Shown here in pieces: positions 45,880 through 55,200 of a stretch of DNA of 64,000 nucleotides (positions within the stretch are counted from its first letter, which is position 1; each line of letters opens with the position of its first letter). Made by a program: the position numbers and the translations under genes. The notes under the pieces are model-generated. The model was given only the letters and a program-made list of their open reading frames with translations. It did no database searches and was not told the DNA's origin. The DNA lies in the NCBI RefSeq assembly GCF_003352085.1, contig NZ_CP025804.1, positions 744,001 through 808,000 on the forward strand, given 5' to 3'. This stretch comes from Sulfitobacter sp. SK012 (lineage in GTDB: Bacteria; Pseudomonadota; Alphaproteobacteria; Rhodobacterales; Rhodobacteraceae).

Positions 45880-46550
45880 CGCCAGCGCCCACCCAGCCGT
45901 CCGTTCATTGCGGTGATGCGCGACTGCCCCCAAGATTCGACCGGGCCCATCGTGCCATCAGCCATCACCGTGACGCCTTCGCCTGTCGACAAAGCAGCGG
46001 TTTGACCGTTCTTGGCACTCACATCAACCAAGCCTTTGCGCACAAAGACGTGGGTCATCTTGCCTTCCACCTCCACCGTCCATTCGGTGGATCGAACGGA
46101 TGCCACGGCATTGAGGGTTTTGACCTGAACAGGTGCCGCACGACCAGGCATCACAAAGCCAGAAATACCGCGTAAAATGCGAAACACGCGTGGTTCGCCG
46201 ATGGGAGCTTTAACAAGGTCGTCCAAGTCGATTTCTGTGTCTTGGCCAATCGTAATCTCGCCCTCATCGCTGCAAGAGATCGAGATTTGCGATTTACGAT
46301 TTTTGCGCAGCCGATCACCTTGCTGGATTGCTTGGCCCTGCGGGTCGACTATCGTATCTCCGCCCCGCAGAATTTCTGCCCACCCGTTTGAGACCTTATC
46401 GATGATGCAAACACGGTCCTCCGCTGTGGCTTGGGTCGAAGACAAGCTGCACAGCATGAACGCGCTCAAAACGGCCGCCAGAATGTGTGGGGGCAAAAGG
46501 GAGCGTTGCTTAAAGCCGGCTTGAGACGCGTCTGTCGACACAGGTTTCAT
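45876..46550 (-). CDS. Exported FecR-domain protein
   Basis: A 224-residue protein with a signal peptide (hydrophobic ILAAVLSAFMLCSLSS, cleavage near TQATA) and a FecR beta domain: VSNGWAEILRGGDTIV, LRKNRKSQISISCSDEGEITIG, ISGFVMPGRA and LNAVASVRSTEWTV. The ATG at 46550 is preferred over a TTG at 46577. FecR domains usually lie in the periplasm and pass signals; between an ABC-like protein and a CHASE2 cyclase, this one may be a periplasmic signalling partner of the CHASE2 domain. That role is inferred. Confidence 0.88.
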   Translation of the reverse strand: MKPVSTDASQAGFKQRSLLPPHILAAVLSAFMLCSLSSTQATAEDRVCIIDKVSNGWAEILRGGDTIVDPQGQAIQQGDRLRKNRKSQISISCSDEGEITIGQDTEIDLDDLVKAPIGEPRVFRILRGISGFVMPGRAAPVQVKTLNAVASVRSTEWTVEVEGKMTHVFVRKGLVDVSAKNGQTAALSTGEGVTVMADGTMGPVESWGQSRITAMNGRLGGRWR

Positions 46551-46635
46551 CGCTTCAAATATCCTTGCAGAGAACAATGGGCCAATCCTGACCTAAAAAA
46601 CGGCAAAAGCCCAAAACTTTTCCGGACCCTCGGCG

Positions 46636-49554
46636 CTAGTCCGCGATGTATCCGGCAAAAACCTGAAGCAGTTTGAGCATTGTAGCGGCATCATTTTCCA
46701 CAACCGCCAGAAACTCTTCGCGCCCGATGTTGAGGCAAACAAGGTCTTGGGTTGCGCGCATACCCAAAAAGCGTGGCTCATGACGGATGAGGCCAAGTTC
46801 GCCCACAAGCGTGCCCTCAGAGACAGTTGTCACGCGGGTTTCTTTGCCGTTGTCGTCAGGCATCAGCAAATCTGCCGACCCGCTGACCACCAAAAACGCT
46901 CCGCTGTCGGAGGGATCATTCTTGCGAAATACATATTCGCCTGCCTGCACTTCATACCAGCGCGCGCCAAACCCAAGCAGGCGAAGTTGTTTGCGTGGGA
47001 GGCCTGAGAAAAGATCGGATTGTTGGAGGACCTGCATTTTGCGGCTCAACTCGGCTGGGACCACGCCGCCGTCCTCACCAGCCCCCGCGTCGGTTGCGGG
47101 AATTATGCGCCCGTGCTGCAAGCGCCAATGGCTGTCAAAACCTTCTGACTGCGGGTTTTGAAGGTCGAAAAAAATCACCGTCGCGTCGGGCAAAAGGGTG
47201 CGCAGTTTGGCTGGTAGGCTCTCGCGGACCTCAGTGTCAAAACTGGCAAGTGCATTGTCCAGCAACATCAAACTAGGTTCTTTGACCGTAGCCCTGCTTA
47301 GCGACAACACTTCTCCGAGGAACGCGGGCAGCCCGGCGGCGCGTGTCACGGGCATATCGAGAACCAGATCTAACACGGGGCGTGCACATCCCGCTTTGTG
47401 CAAGACCTCGCCGACAAGATTTCGCAATGCCTGCTCGTCGCGCCGGGTGCGGGCGTGGGTCTTACCAAATAGCGCATTTTCGAACACCGACAGGCCCGGG
47501 ATGGCAGTGTCGTGCTCAATGGGGGTAACCACACCCAAAAGGGCTTTTCGCAACTGCGCGCCATAGCGTGTTCTGCTGTTCAAAATACGGTCAATGGTTT
47601 CGGGCTCAAACGCGCTGCCTAATTTGTCCGACGAGATCGCAAAGAGCACTGCAATCAAATGCGCCTTGTCTGTCTTGCTCGCGCTAGATACCGGGCTTTC
47701 CTGCTCTACCAAGCGGACCACGTGGTAATAGGTTTCAACGTCCAATTCCAACTTTTGAAAGAGGGGATGATCATCTCCATCTTTACCAAATACCTGTAGC
47801 AGTGACCCTACGATGACCTTCGAAAGCTCTAGCAATTCGCTTTCGGCATCGACCGCGGCGAGGGCAGCAAGAAAACCACGTTGCTCGGCAATGACCTGCC
47901 AGCTCAACCGGGTGTTGGAGAGTGCGAACAGTAGGTTTTCCGCAACTGGCAAGGCAGTGTTGTAGATATCTGGTGTAAAATACCCAACGCTGTCTTGTAG
48001 GTCAGCCTTTGCAATGGCCGCCGCCACATCTGATCGCAGCCCGGGAACCATTTGGGCAAGCGGGTTGGCTGGGTCGTCGGGCATACTCAGGATCAGGCCG
48101 CGTTCATACAAGGGGCGGTCGATGCCCAACACCGTCAGCAGGTTGAACCACCAATCGCGCAGCGCCTCCGGGGGCGCAAGTGGATGGTCTTGGGGCACCA
48201 GTGCCGTGGTGTTTGGCATGCCTTCTGCTACGAGCGCGGTGACTTTCGGTACGCTGGACGCCGTGAGCGGCATCAGTACGTTATCCCGAAAGGTGCCATC
48301 AAAGATCATCGGTTGTGCATTCGCTCGTCCGATGCGCCGCGCAATCGTCAGCTGGTGCAGGTCAGCCAGATTGCGCCCTTCCAACGTGACTGTGCCAGAG
48401 CTGGGGGCGAGTTCACGCTGTAGCAGGCTGCACAGAGCCTGCCGGTCCTCAGCTGTGGGGGCCACGATTGAGGCCGTCTGACCTTGGGGGATAATCACGC
48501 CCGCCCCATCAAGTACGACGCTGCCGTCGGCGGTGCGCAAGCTCACATCTGCAAGTTCAAGATCACCCGATAGCGTTGGGTTCTCGGTCGGCTGACCGTC
48601 AATCAAATGCGCCTTTATCAAACCCGACGGGGTAAATTTATCTCGGATCATGTCCCAGCGCAGCGACATCTCCTGCGACTGGTTGTAATATGTCAAAAGC
48701 TCTTTCCAGGGCCCCGAGAGATCCTTGAAAGCGGCAAGCGCGGCAACCAGTGCACCGATGCTGATCTCACCCGTAATGGCCAGATAACCACCCACGGCAT
48801 AAAAGAAAAATGGCGTGAGTTGCGAGATGAAGTTGTTAACGAACTTCATAAAGAACTTCTTGCGGAAGATCTCAAACCGGATCGCCAATAGCCGCGCCAA
48901 ACGCGCCGACACCAATTCTGTGCGGTGATGCCAGCCGCCATTGGTCCGCAGCGCACTGGCCGCAACGGCGTTTACACCAATTTCGCCAGCGAGCGCGCGC
49001 ACTTCGATCACGCGCTCTTTGTTCAATAGGTTCACCCGGCGCTGCAATTTGGGGATGAGCCAGGCCTGCAGCGGTATAAAGGCGATCGCCGCGAAGCCGA
49101 AAGTTGCAGATTGTGCAAAGAGAAAAGTCAGGATCGTCAACATCTGACCGCCTTGCAGGACGGGTTGTGCAATCGCGTCGCCCATCAAGCCACCCATTGG
49201 CTCGGTTTCAGACATGACCATCGACACTAATTCGCCTTCGCTGGTGCGGGCCATGACCGGCGGCGGGAAGCGCAAAATACGGGCGATCAACGAATGCCGC
49301 AACCTGCGCAGCAGGCGTTCGGCCATCATGCCCTTCATCGTATTTACGCGCATTTTCATCAGGCCGTGCACAAGGACTGCCGTCAAAAACAAAACGCAGA
49401 GCACAATTAAGAAGGTGATCTGACCCAAGTTGATGCCCAAGACAGTGACGGTTGAATCTGTTGCACCGATGGCGTCGTTGATGATCCGCTTGGGCAGTTC
49501 CAGCGTCAAATAAAGCAGTGGAAATAGCGTCAGTGTCACCAGCAATAGGACCAT
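46636..49554 (-). CDS. ABC-like membrane protein with degenerate NBD and cNMP domain
   Basis: A 972-residue fusion from the ATG at 49554. An ABC exporter-type membrane domain (1-305) is followed by an NBD-like region (330-820) and a cNMP-binding domain (about 840-972, with TLVGELGLIRHEPRF). The NBD has lost its key residues. Walker A reads APTAEDRQA with Arg for Lys. The signature is unrecognisable near 741. Walker B has Asn767 in place of the catalytic Glu, and the H-loop His is Asp. About 260 residues separate the Q-loop (Q414) from the signature region, and ENxLF-like strings recur at 424, 539 and 692. It is probably regulatory rather than an active pump. It leads the FecR-cyclase operon. 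Confidence 0.85.
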   Translation of the reverse strand: MVLLLVTLTLFPLLYLTLELPKRIINDAIGATDSTVTVLGINLGQITFLIVLCVLFLTAVLVHGLMKMRVNTMKGMMAERLLRRLRHSLIARILRFPPPVMARTSEGELVSMVMSETEPMGGLMGDAIAQPVLQGGQMLTILTFLFAQSATFGFAAIAFIPLQAWLIPKLQRRVNLLNKERVIEVRALAGEIGVNAVAASALRTNGGWHHRTELVSARLARLLAIRFEIFRKKFFMKFVNNFISQLTPFFFYAVGGYLAITGEISIGALVAALAAFKDLSGPWKELLTYYNQSQEMSLRWDMIRDKFTPSGLIKAHLIDGQPTENPTLSGDLELADVSLRTADGSVVLDGAGVIIPQGQTASIVAPTAEDRQALCSLLQRELAPSSGTVTLEGRNLADLHQLTIARRIGRANAQPMIFDGTFRDNVLMPLTASSVPKVTALVAEGMPNTTALVPQDHPLAPPEALRDWWFNLLTVLGIDRPLYERGLILSMPDDPANPLAQMVPGLRSDVAAAIAKADLQDSVGYFTPDIYNTALPVAENLLFALSNTRLSWQVIAEQRGFLAALAAVDAESELLELSKVIVGSLLQVFGKDGDDHPLFQKLELDVETYYHVVRLVEQESPVSSASKTDKAHLIAVLFAISSDKLGSAFEPETIDRILNSRTRYGAQLRKALLGVVTPIEHDTAIPGLSVFENALFGKTHARTRRDEQALRNLVGEVLHKAGCARPVLDLVLDMPVTRAAGLPAFLGEVLSLSRATVKEPSLMLLDNALASFDTEVRESLPAKLRTLLPDATVIFFDLQNPQSEGFDSHWRLQHGRIIPATDAGAGEDGGVVPAELSRKMQVLQQSDLFSGLPRKQLRLLGFGARWYEVQAGEYVFRKNDPSDSGAFLVVSGSADLLMPDDNGKETRVTTVSEGTLVGELGLIRHEPRFLGMRATQDLVCLNIGREEFLAVVENDAATMLKLLQVFAGYIAD

Positions 49555-49878
49555 CTGCTCGCGTTTTGAGTATTTCCAAATAAAGGAGAAGAGCGTCTTT
49601 TCGATGGGCCTGCTCCAGAAGTCGAACTTGCGTATCCATACTGGTTAATGCCCGTGAGTTAGTAAAGCCATACTGATGTGCCTCTGTGGTGTCGGTTGGG
49701 GTGGCGTGATCCGCAGGGAGGCATTTCGCACCTAAAACAAATTCCTAAACTTCATGCGGGGCCGTTCGTGCCAATCGGCGGTCAGTGTGGGCTCGCACGC
49801 AGGTACTTTTGAGGTCATACTTCTAATTTTTGATTGACGTACCTCAAAGTTTGACTGAAACCTAAGCTAGGGGGAATC
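49555..49878. other. Divergent region upstream of ABC-like gene and LacI regulator
   Basis: It contains an ATG at 49639 that is one base out of frame with the ABC-like protein. Removing the G after it would give MIRKFDFW and 28 more residues leading into the first membrane helix. The region also contains the inverted repeat TTTGAGGT / ACCTCAAA at 49808-49848 near the LacI gene. Confidence 0.6.
49808..49848. promoter_or_regulatory. Inverted repeat upstream of LacI regulator
   Basis: TTTGAGGT (49808-49815) and ACCTCAAA (49841-49848) are perfect inverted copies, 33 bases centre to centre. They lie 31 bases before the LacI start. This could be paired operator half-sites for autoregulation. Confidence 0.45.
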
Positions 49879-50883
49879 ATGTCAGCGCCAACCGTTCGAG
49901 ATGTTGCACAGACTGCGCAGGTAAGCGTGGCCACCGTAGACCGGGTTTTGAACAACCGTGGCGGGGTGTCGACCAAAGTTGCGGAGCGTGTGAAAGCCGC
50001 CGTGGCCCAAACTGGGTATGTTCGTAATTTGGCGGCTGCCAATCTTGCGCGCCGTCGAGTATACCGGTTTTGTTTTGTCGTGCCGGGGGGAGAGACGGGA
50101 TTTTCTGCTCTGTTGCGTGCGGCGCTTGAGCGAGAACAGCTCAGGTTGATGGAAGAACAAATCCTGATCGAGATACGGCTAACACGTGCCTTTGATATCA
50201 ACAGTCAGGTTGCTGCGTTGCGCGATCTGGACTGCGATGCGGTGGCTTTGATGGCCAGCGAAGCGCCTGCTTTGCAAGAAGAAGTGCGCCGCTTGAGGAC
50301 GGAAGGCGTTCGTGTGCTGACCCTTGTGGCTGATCTGCCTAGGTCTGATCGGGAGGCCTATGTAGGCCTTGATAATGTTGGTGCGGGCCGGACGGCGGCG
50401 GATTTCATGGGGCGTTTCATTCGGGAACCTGGCCCCGTTTTGATGATCGCAGGATCGCTGAGCGCGCGCGATCACAGCGAACGCCTGATGGGATTTCGCA
50501 ATGTCATGGAAGAACGCTTTCCTGCCCTTACTCTGCTGCCCGCTGTTGAAGGGCAAGACGATCCGGAGGCCGTAGAAAAGTTAGTTCGGGATGCTGAACT
50601 GGCAGGTCCCTTGGCAGGAATTTACGCCATTGGCGCAGGCAACCGAGGCCTTGTGAACGCGACGAAAGACATACAATCGCCGCTTGTCAAAATCGTGCAC
50701 GAGTTGACGCCAACCTCGCGCGCGGGACTGCGCAACGGGAGCATCGATCTGGTTCTTGATCAGGATCCAACGGCCGAAATCGTGGCGGCCATCACTATCA
50801 TGCGCAACCTGACAGAAGGACGCGCCGTCCCGGCAGAGGTCGGAAAAATCAGACTGAATATTTATAATCGGGAGAACATCTAA
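49879..50883 (+). CDS. LacI-family regulator of the xylose operon
   Basis: A 334-residue LacI/GalR regulator. The HTH ([21 protein letters not shown] near 5-25) and hinge ([11 protein letters not shown]) precede a periplasmic-binding-like sugar domain. It reads GTG-free from the ATG at 49879, with GGGGG just upstream. The last base of its TAA is shared with the ATG of xylA (TAATG), so the two are coupled. A D-xylose or related pentose is the likely effector. The order regulator-then-xylA makes the regulator part of the operon it may control. Confidence 0.92.
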   Translation: MSAPTVRDVAQTAQVSVATVDRVLNNRGGVSTKVAERVKAAVAQTGYVRNLAAANLARRRVYRFCFVVPGGETGFSALLRAALEREQLRLMEEQILIEIRLTRAFDINSQVAALRDLDCDAVALMASEAPALQEEVRRLRTEGVRVLTLVADLPRSDREAYVGLDNVGAGRTAADFMGRFIREPGPVLMIAGSLSARDHSERLMGFRNVMEERFPALTLLPAVEGQDDPEAVEKLVRDAELAGPLAGIYAIGAGNRGLVNATKDIQSPLVKIVHELTPTSRAGLRNGSIDLVLDQDPTAEIVAAITIMRNLTEGRAVPAEVGKIRLNIYNRENI

Positions 50884-52193
50884 TGGGTCGTTATTTTGAG
50901 GGCATTGAGCCAATTACATTTGCAGGATCAGACAGCAACGATCCGATGGCGTTTCGCCACTATGATCCGTCCCAAAAGCTGGGCGATAAAACGATGTCGG
51001 ACCACCTGCGGTTTGCAGTCTGCTATTGGCATAATTTTGTCTGGGAGGGGAACGATCCCTTTGGCGGGCAAACCTTTGAAAGACCTTGGTTTCCTGCTGA
51101 CACAATGGCGCTGGCCAAGCAAAAAGCAGATGATGCGTTCGATATGTTTCGCATCCTTGGCGTGCCCTATTTTTGCTTTCACGACCACGACGTCCGTCCT
51201 GAAGGTGACACGCTTAAAGAAAGCCATAAACGCCTGAATGAGATGGCTGATTACTTTGCTGAGAAGATGGCGAATGGCGGCCCGAAACTGCTTTGGGGAA
51301 CGGCAAATATGTTCTCCAACCGGCGCTATATGTCCGGCGCGTCGACGAACCCTGACCCGGATGTTTTTGCCTATTGTGCCTCGACTGTGCGGGCCTGCAT
51401 GGATGTAACGCACCGGCTTGAAGGCGAAAACTATGTGCTTTGGGGCGGTCGCGAAGGGTATGAGACGTTGCTCAACACCAATCTGGGGCGTGAGTTGCAG
51501 CAGATGGGCCGTTTCCTGAATATGGTGGTCGAGTATAAGCACAAAATTGGCTACAAAGGCGCGATCCTGATCGAGCCGAAACCACAAGAGCCGACCAAGC
51601 ATCAATATGATTTTGATGTGGCGACGGTCTACGGTTTCCTCAAGCGCTTTGGACTTGAGAATGAGGTGCAGGTCAATGTCGAACAGGGCCATGCGATACT
51701 GGCGGGCCATTCGTTTGAGCACGAGTTGGCAACAGCGCATGCTTTGGGGATTTTCGGTTCAATCGACATGAACCGTAATGATTATCAATCCGGCTGGGAC
51801 ACAGATCAGTTCCCGAACTCTCCGTCTGAGGCGGCATTGGCCTATTACGAGGTCCTGATGGCGGGCGGGTTTACCACGGGGGGCACGAACTTTGACGCCA
51901 AGCTCCGGCGTCAATCGCTGGATGGGAGCGATCTAATTGCGGCCCATGTGGGCGGCATGGATATCTGTGCACGTGGTTTGAAATCTGCCCATGCGATGAT
52001 TGCAGACCGTGCTCTCGAAGGGCCGCGGGATCTGCGCTATGCTGGTTGGGAAACGCCAGCCGCTCAGGCAATGCTAGCCGAAGGGGCGACGCTTGATGGA
52101 ATCGCCGATGACGCTGAAGCACGTGGGGTCAACCCGCAGCCAGTTTCAGGCCAGCAAGAAAAACTGGAGAATGTCGTCAATCGCTACGTTTGA
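50883..52193 (+). CDS. xylA: Xylose isomerase
   Basis: A 436-residue class II xylose isomerase that converts D-xylose to D-xylulose in the cytoplasm. Seen are [12 protein letters not shown] near 99 with the catalytic His, [10 protein letters not shown] near 187, [14 protein letters not shown] near 231 with metal Glu and Lys, [13 protein letters not shown] near 265 and [17 protein letters not shown] near 298 with metal Asp. Length and motifs are standard. No xylB or transporter genes are in the window; the lyxose isomerase-like gene converges from the right. Confidence 0.97.
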   Translation: MGRYFEGIEPITFAGSDSNDPMAFRHYDPSQKLGDKTMSDHLRFAVCYWHNFVWEGNDPFGGQTFERPWFPADTMALAKQKADDAFDMFRILGVPYFCFHDHDVRPEGDTLKESHKRLNEMADYFAEKMANGGPKLLWGTANMFSNRRYMSGASTNPDPDVFAYCASTVRACMDVTHRLEGENYVLWGGREGYETLLNTNLGRELQQMGRFLNMVVEYKHKIGYKGAILIEPKPQEPTKHQYDFDVATVYGFLKRFGLENEVQVNVEQGHAILAGHSFEHELATAHALGIFGSIDMNRNDYQSGWDTDQFPNSPSEAALAYYEVLMAGGFTTGGTNFDAKLRRQSLDGSDLIAAHVGGMDICARGLKSAHAMIADRALEGPRDLRYAGWETPAAQAMLAEGATLDGIADDAEARGVNPQPVSGQQEKLENVVNRYV

Positions 52194-52244
52194 TTGTGCG
52201 GGTCGGCCTTAGGGCAAAAAGCCGTAGGCCATCAGAACATTTAA

Positions 52245-52271
52245 GGCGGGCACTTACGTTGGGTGCCCGCC
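52245..52271. terminator. Bidirectional terminator between xylA and lyxose isomerase gene
   Basis: A perfect 9-bp stem (GGCGGGCAC / GTGCCCGCC, loop of 9) lies between the convergent stops at 52193 and 52283. T-runs are weak on both sides. Confidence 0.75.
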
Positions 52272-52282
52272 GATAACCGGTC

Positions 52283-52969
52283 TCAGCTGAGCCAACTGCG
52301 ATAGTCGCTGACCAACAGATGCGTCGGGTCTTCGTCTTCGTCGATATTGCTAAACCGGCCGATGGGTTCGCGGAAAATATTGTCGGTCTCGTCGTCGTTG
52401 ACGGTCGACACTTCGCCGATCAATACATCGCCGTCTTCACCCCAGAATGCATGCCAGTCACCGGGTTGTAATGTGACGCTTTCACCGGGCGCAAAGCGTA
52501 GCTTTTCACCGGGCTTGAAGGGCTGCCTGATCCCGTCACACCACACAATGCCGCCACGATCTTCGGCGAAATTACCGTTATCGTCGGAACCGAAGAGTTC
52601 AATCACCAGGGTGGCTCCGCCGCGGTTGATAATGTCTTCGGCTTTGATGACATGGGTGTGCATCGGCGAGATTTGATCGCGCTTTGAGATGAGCAATTTT
52701 TCAGCGTAGCACATGCCACCCCCGCGCTGCAGATCGGCCAGGCGACCATTGCGCAAGGTGAACAGAAACAGCCCAAATTCGTCGTATTTTCCAGCACCAT
52801 AATCGGTGATGTCCCAGCCACAACGCGCGTCGATGACGTGGCGCGCTGCATCCGCCTTCTCCTTGAACTCTTCTGGTGTCCAGTTGGCAAAAGGAGGCAA
52901 GACGAAACCGTAAGAGCGGATCATCTCATCCGCTTCGGCCATGATTTGATTTATCCGAGACCGCTTCAT
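52283..52969 (-). CDS. D-lyxose isomerase-family protein
   Basis: A 228-residue cupin-fold sugar isomerase of the D-lyxose/D-mannose type. Features are WDITDYGAGKYDEFGLFLFTLRNG near 53, the metal His/Glu set in SPMHTHVIKAEDIINRGG near 103, and WHAFWGEDGDVLIGEVSTVNDDETDN near 171-200. The ATG at 52969 follows AGAGGA; an earlier ATG at 52990 is less likely. It converges with xylA, and both would feed pentoses into xylulose. Confidence 0.9.
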   Translation of the reverse strand: MKRSRINQIMAEADEMIRSYGFVLPPFANWTPEEFKEKADAARHVIDARCGWDITDYGAGKYDEFGLFLFTLRNGRLADLQRGGGMCYAEKLLISKRDQISPMHTHVIKAEDIINRGGATLVIELFGSDDNGNFAEDRGGIVWCDGIRQPFKPGEKLRFAPGESVTLQPGDWHAFWGEDGDVLIGEVSTVNDDETDNIFREPIGRFSNIDEDEDPTHLLVSDYRSWLS

Positions 52970-53292
52970 TTTTAATCCTCTAGGCTTCAATTAGACCGTC
53001 GTTGGCGATGTTTGCCATGTGCCGGCCCATACTGTGTCGCAAAACTCTTTTTTGACCCGTCGCGTGCAATCGGTGCGGACGCAAGCTGCGCCTTGGGTTC
53101 TGCTATGTCAGAGATATTGGCTGAGGATAAGGTCGTTGGACACCTGCCGCATTGTAAATATTGCAAATGATGCCGCTGTCACACATGCCCCGGCAGCCAG
53201 AAATTGGTGCCGGGGCATATGGCGCCACGCCAAGTTTGGGTGGCAAGTGCCCTGGCGATAGGGGGGATCCGAGCGCCGGGGTATTCGGTGTG
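52970..53292. other. Gene-free spacer
   Basis: About 320 bases between the lyxose isomerase gene and the htrA-like gene. No supported gene or clear site was seen. Confidence 0.5.
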
Positions 53293-54396
53293 TTAGGCCC
53301 CTTTGGGAGCCAAGGTGCCAATGGTCACATCCAAGGTCACATCCGCACCTTTGCGCAGCAACGTAACTTCGGCGGATTGCTCTGGTGTGGTCTGGGCCAC
53401 TGCGCGGGTGAGGTCGCGCAACTCGTCGATCGGTGTGCTGCCGAAGGACAGGATGATGTCGCCTTTTTGCAAGCCGGCCTTGGCGGCGGGGCTGTCGGTG
53501 CTCACGGCCTCAACAACGGCACCTTTGGGTGCGTCGTAGCCCAACACCTGAGCGACTTCCGCCGACATCGGGCGGATACTCACACCCAACCAGCCGCGTG
53601 TCACACTGCCATCATCCGACAGATCCGCTACGATGTTCTTAACCAAATCGGATGGCACGGCAAAGCCGATCCCCACGGATCCACCACCCGGTGAGATGAT
53701 TGCTGTATTTACGCCAATGACCTCGCCCGCATTGTTAAAAAGTGGCCCACCGGAGTTGCCCCGATTGATCGCTGCATCGGTCTGGATGAAATCATCGAAT
53801 GGTCCGGAATTGATGTTGCGCGACGTGGCAGAGATGATGCCGCTGGTCACGGTGCCGCCTAAACCAAAGGGATTGCCAACGGCCATCACTTCATCGCCGG
53901 CGCGCATGGCTTGGGACGCACCAAAATTGATGGCTGGCAGATCCACACCCGCATCGATTTTCAGCACGGCAATGTCTGTAGAGGGGTCACTGCCGACGAC
54001 GACCGCATCAAAGCTGCGCCCATCTGAGAGTTTAACCTTTACGGATTCGGCCCCATCCACGACATGGGCGTTGGTGACGATTTTGCCATCCGCCGAAATG
54101 ATGAAACCTGAGCCTAGCCCGGTTGGCGCGGGCCCGTTTCCTTTTGGCATCTGCTCTCCAAACCGTTTGCGCAGCGCGTCTGGCATTCCTTCTGGCAGAG
54201 CACCCTGAGCACCGGCGGGGCGGGCTTTTGCGATGACTTCGATGTACACAACCGACGGCGAAACGGCCTCCACGAGATCGCCGTAGCCACCTGCAGGCAC
54301 AGCCAATGCGACGGAAGGTGCCAGCATGGCCATTGGCCCTGCGGCAAGTACGGCAACCAACGCCAGTGGTGCAGTTTTTTGAATTAGGTTCGTCAT
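53293..54396 (-). CDS. HtrA/Deg-family serine protease with one PDZ domain
   Basis: A 367-residue periplasmic protease. A signal peptide (cleavage near SVALAVPA, about residue 32) precedes the trypsin-like domain with catalytic His in TNAHVVDG near 110, Asp in DPSTDIAVLK near 140 and Ser in RGNSGGPL near 213. One PDZ domain follows (about 265-360), as in DegS/HhoA-type rather than two-PDZ DegP. It is divergent from a response regulator, with the palindrome at 54468 between, so it is a probable target of that system in envelope stress. Confidence 0.94.
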   Translation of the reverse strand: MTNLIQKTAPLALVAVLAAGPMAMLAPSVALAVPAGGYGDLVEAVSPSVVYIEVIAKARPAGAQGALPEGMPDALRKRFGEQMPKGNGPAPTGLGSGFIISADGKIVTNAHVVDGAESVKVKLSDGRSFDAVVVGSDPSTDIAVLKIDAGVDLPAINFGASQAMRAGDEVMAVGNPFGLGGTVTSGIISATSRNINSGPFDDFIQTDAAINRGNSGGPLFNNAGEVIGVNTAIISPGGGSVGIGFAVPSDLVKNIVADLSDDGSVTRGWLGVSIRPMSAEVAQVLGYDAPKGAVVEAVSTDSPAAKAGLQKGDIILSFGSTPIDELRDLTRAVAQTTPEQSAEVTLLRKGADVTLDVTIGTLAPKGA

Positions 54397-54467
54397 GGGA
54401 GATATCCTTGGTTATCGTTGATGAGGGATATCTGGTGTGCGCGCCTTACAGAGACGCGCATCAGGGA

Positions 54468-54481
54468 TTACAAATTTGTAA
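54468..54481. promoter_or_regulatory. Perfect palindrome between htrA and response regulator
   Basis: TTACAAATTTGTAA is a perfect 14-base palindrome, 72 bases from the protease start and 48 bases from the regulator start at 54529. It is a strong candidate operator for the adjacent OmpR-type regulator. Confidence 0.65.
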
Positions 54482-54528
54482 CCACACAAACAGGTGTAAG
54501 GCACAGCGTTCGGAGTTATATCGAGCCC

Positions 54529-55200
54529 ATGAGAATTCTTGTGATAGAAGATGACGCCACCACGGGCAGTTATATTGCGCGCGGTCTGCGCGAAGAGGGC
54601 CACGGCGTAGACTTGGTCGATGATGGGCGCGCGGGTCTCATTCAGGCGACCTCCAGTACCTATGATGTGTTGGTCGTGGACCGAATGCTGCCCGAAGTTG
54701 ATGGAATGACCGTGGTCAAGACTTTGCGCGGTGCTGGCAACACGACGCCGGTGCTGTTCCTCACGGCGATGGGGTCGGTCGAGGACCGCATCAGTGGGCT
54801 GAACGCCGGTGGCGATGATTACCTTGTGAAGCCCTTCGCATTTGGTGAGTTGTCGGCGCGCGTTGCGGCGCTTGCCCGGCGGCCGCAGGCCATGGACCAA
54901 GAGACAGTGCTGCGGATCGGCGATCTGGAACTGGATTTGCTGACCCGCAAAGTGACCCGTGCCGGGACGGAGATTAATCTGCTGCCCCGTGAATTCTCCC
55001 TTTTGGAATTTCTCCTGCGCCGGAAAGGTCGAGTGCAGACACGGACGATGTTGCTCGAAGGGGTGTGGGACATCTCGTTTGATCCAATGACCAATGTGGT
55101 TGAAACTCATGTCAGTCGTTTGCGCGCCAAGGTCGATAAACCGTTTGATACTGAACTTATCCAAACCGTGCGTGGCGCGGGCTACAAGATCGCCGAATGA
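54529..55200 (+). CDS. OmpR-family response regulator
   Basis: A 223-residue regulator. The REC domain has the DD pocket in VIEDDATTG, the acceptor Asp in LVVDRMLPEVDG near 51 and the Lys in LVKPFAFGEL near 101. The winged HTH follows (LLPREFSLLEFLLRRKGRVQTRTML and VVETHVSRLRAKVD). The ATG at 54529 starts directly at the conserved MRILVIEDD; codons upstream lie in the operator. Its stop overlaps the kinase start by 4 bases. Confidence 0.95.
   Translation: MRILVIEDDATTGSYIARGLREEGHGVDLVDDGRAGLIQATSSTYDVLVVDRMLPEVDGMTVVKTLRGAGNTTPVLFLTAMGSVEDRISGLNAGGDDYLVKPFAFGELSARVAALARRPQAMDQETVLRIGDLELDLLTRKVTRAGTEINLLPREFSLLEFLLRRKGRVQTRTMLLEGVWDISFDPMTNVVETHVSRLRAKVDKPFDTELIQTVRGAGYKIAE

Noticed and set aside
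46636..49554. Assignment of the ABC-like gene as CydC/CydD for the nearby cytochrome bd
   Set aside because: It lacks working ATPase motifs, carries a cNMP domain and is in another operon 7 kb away.
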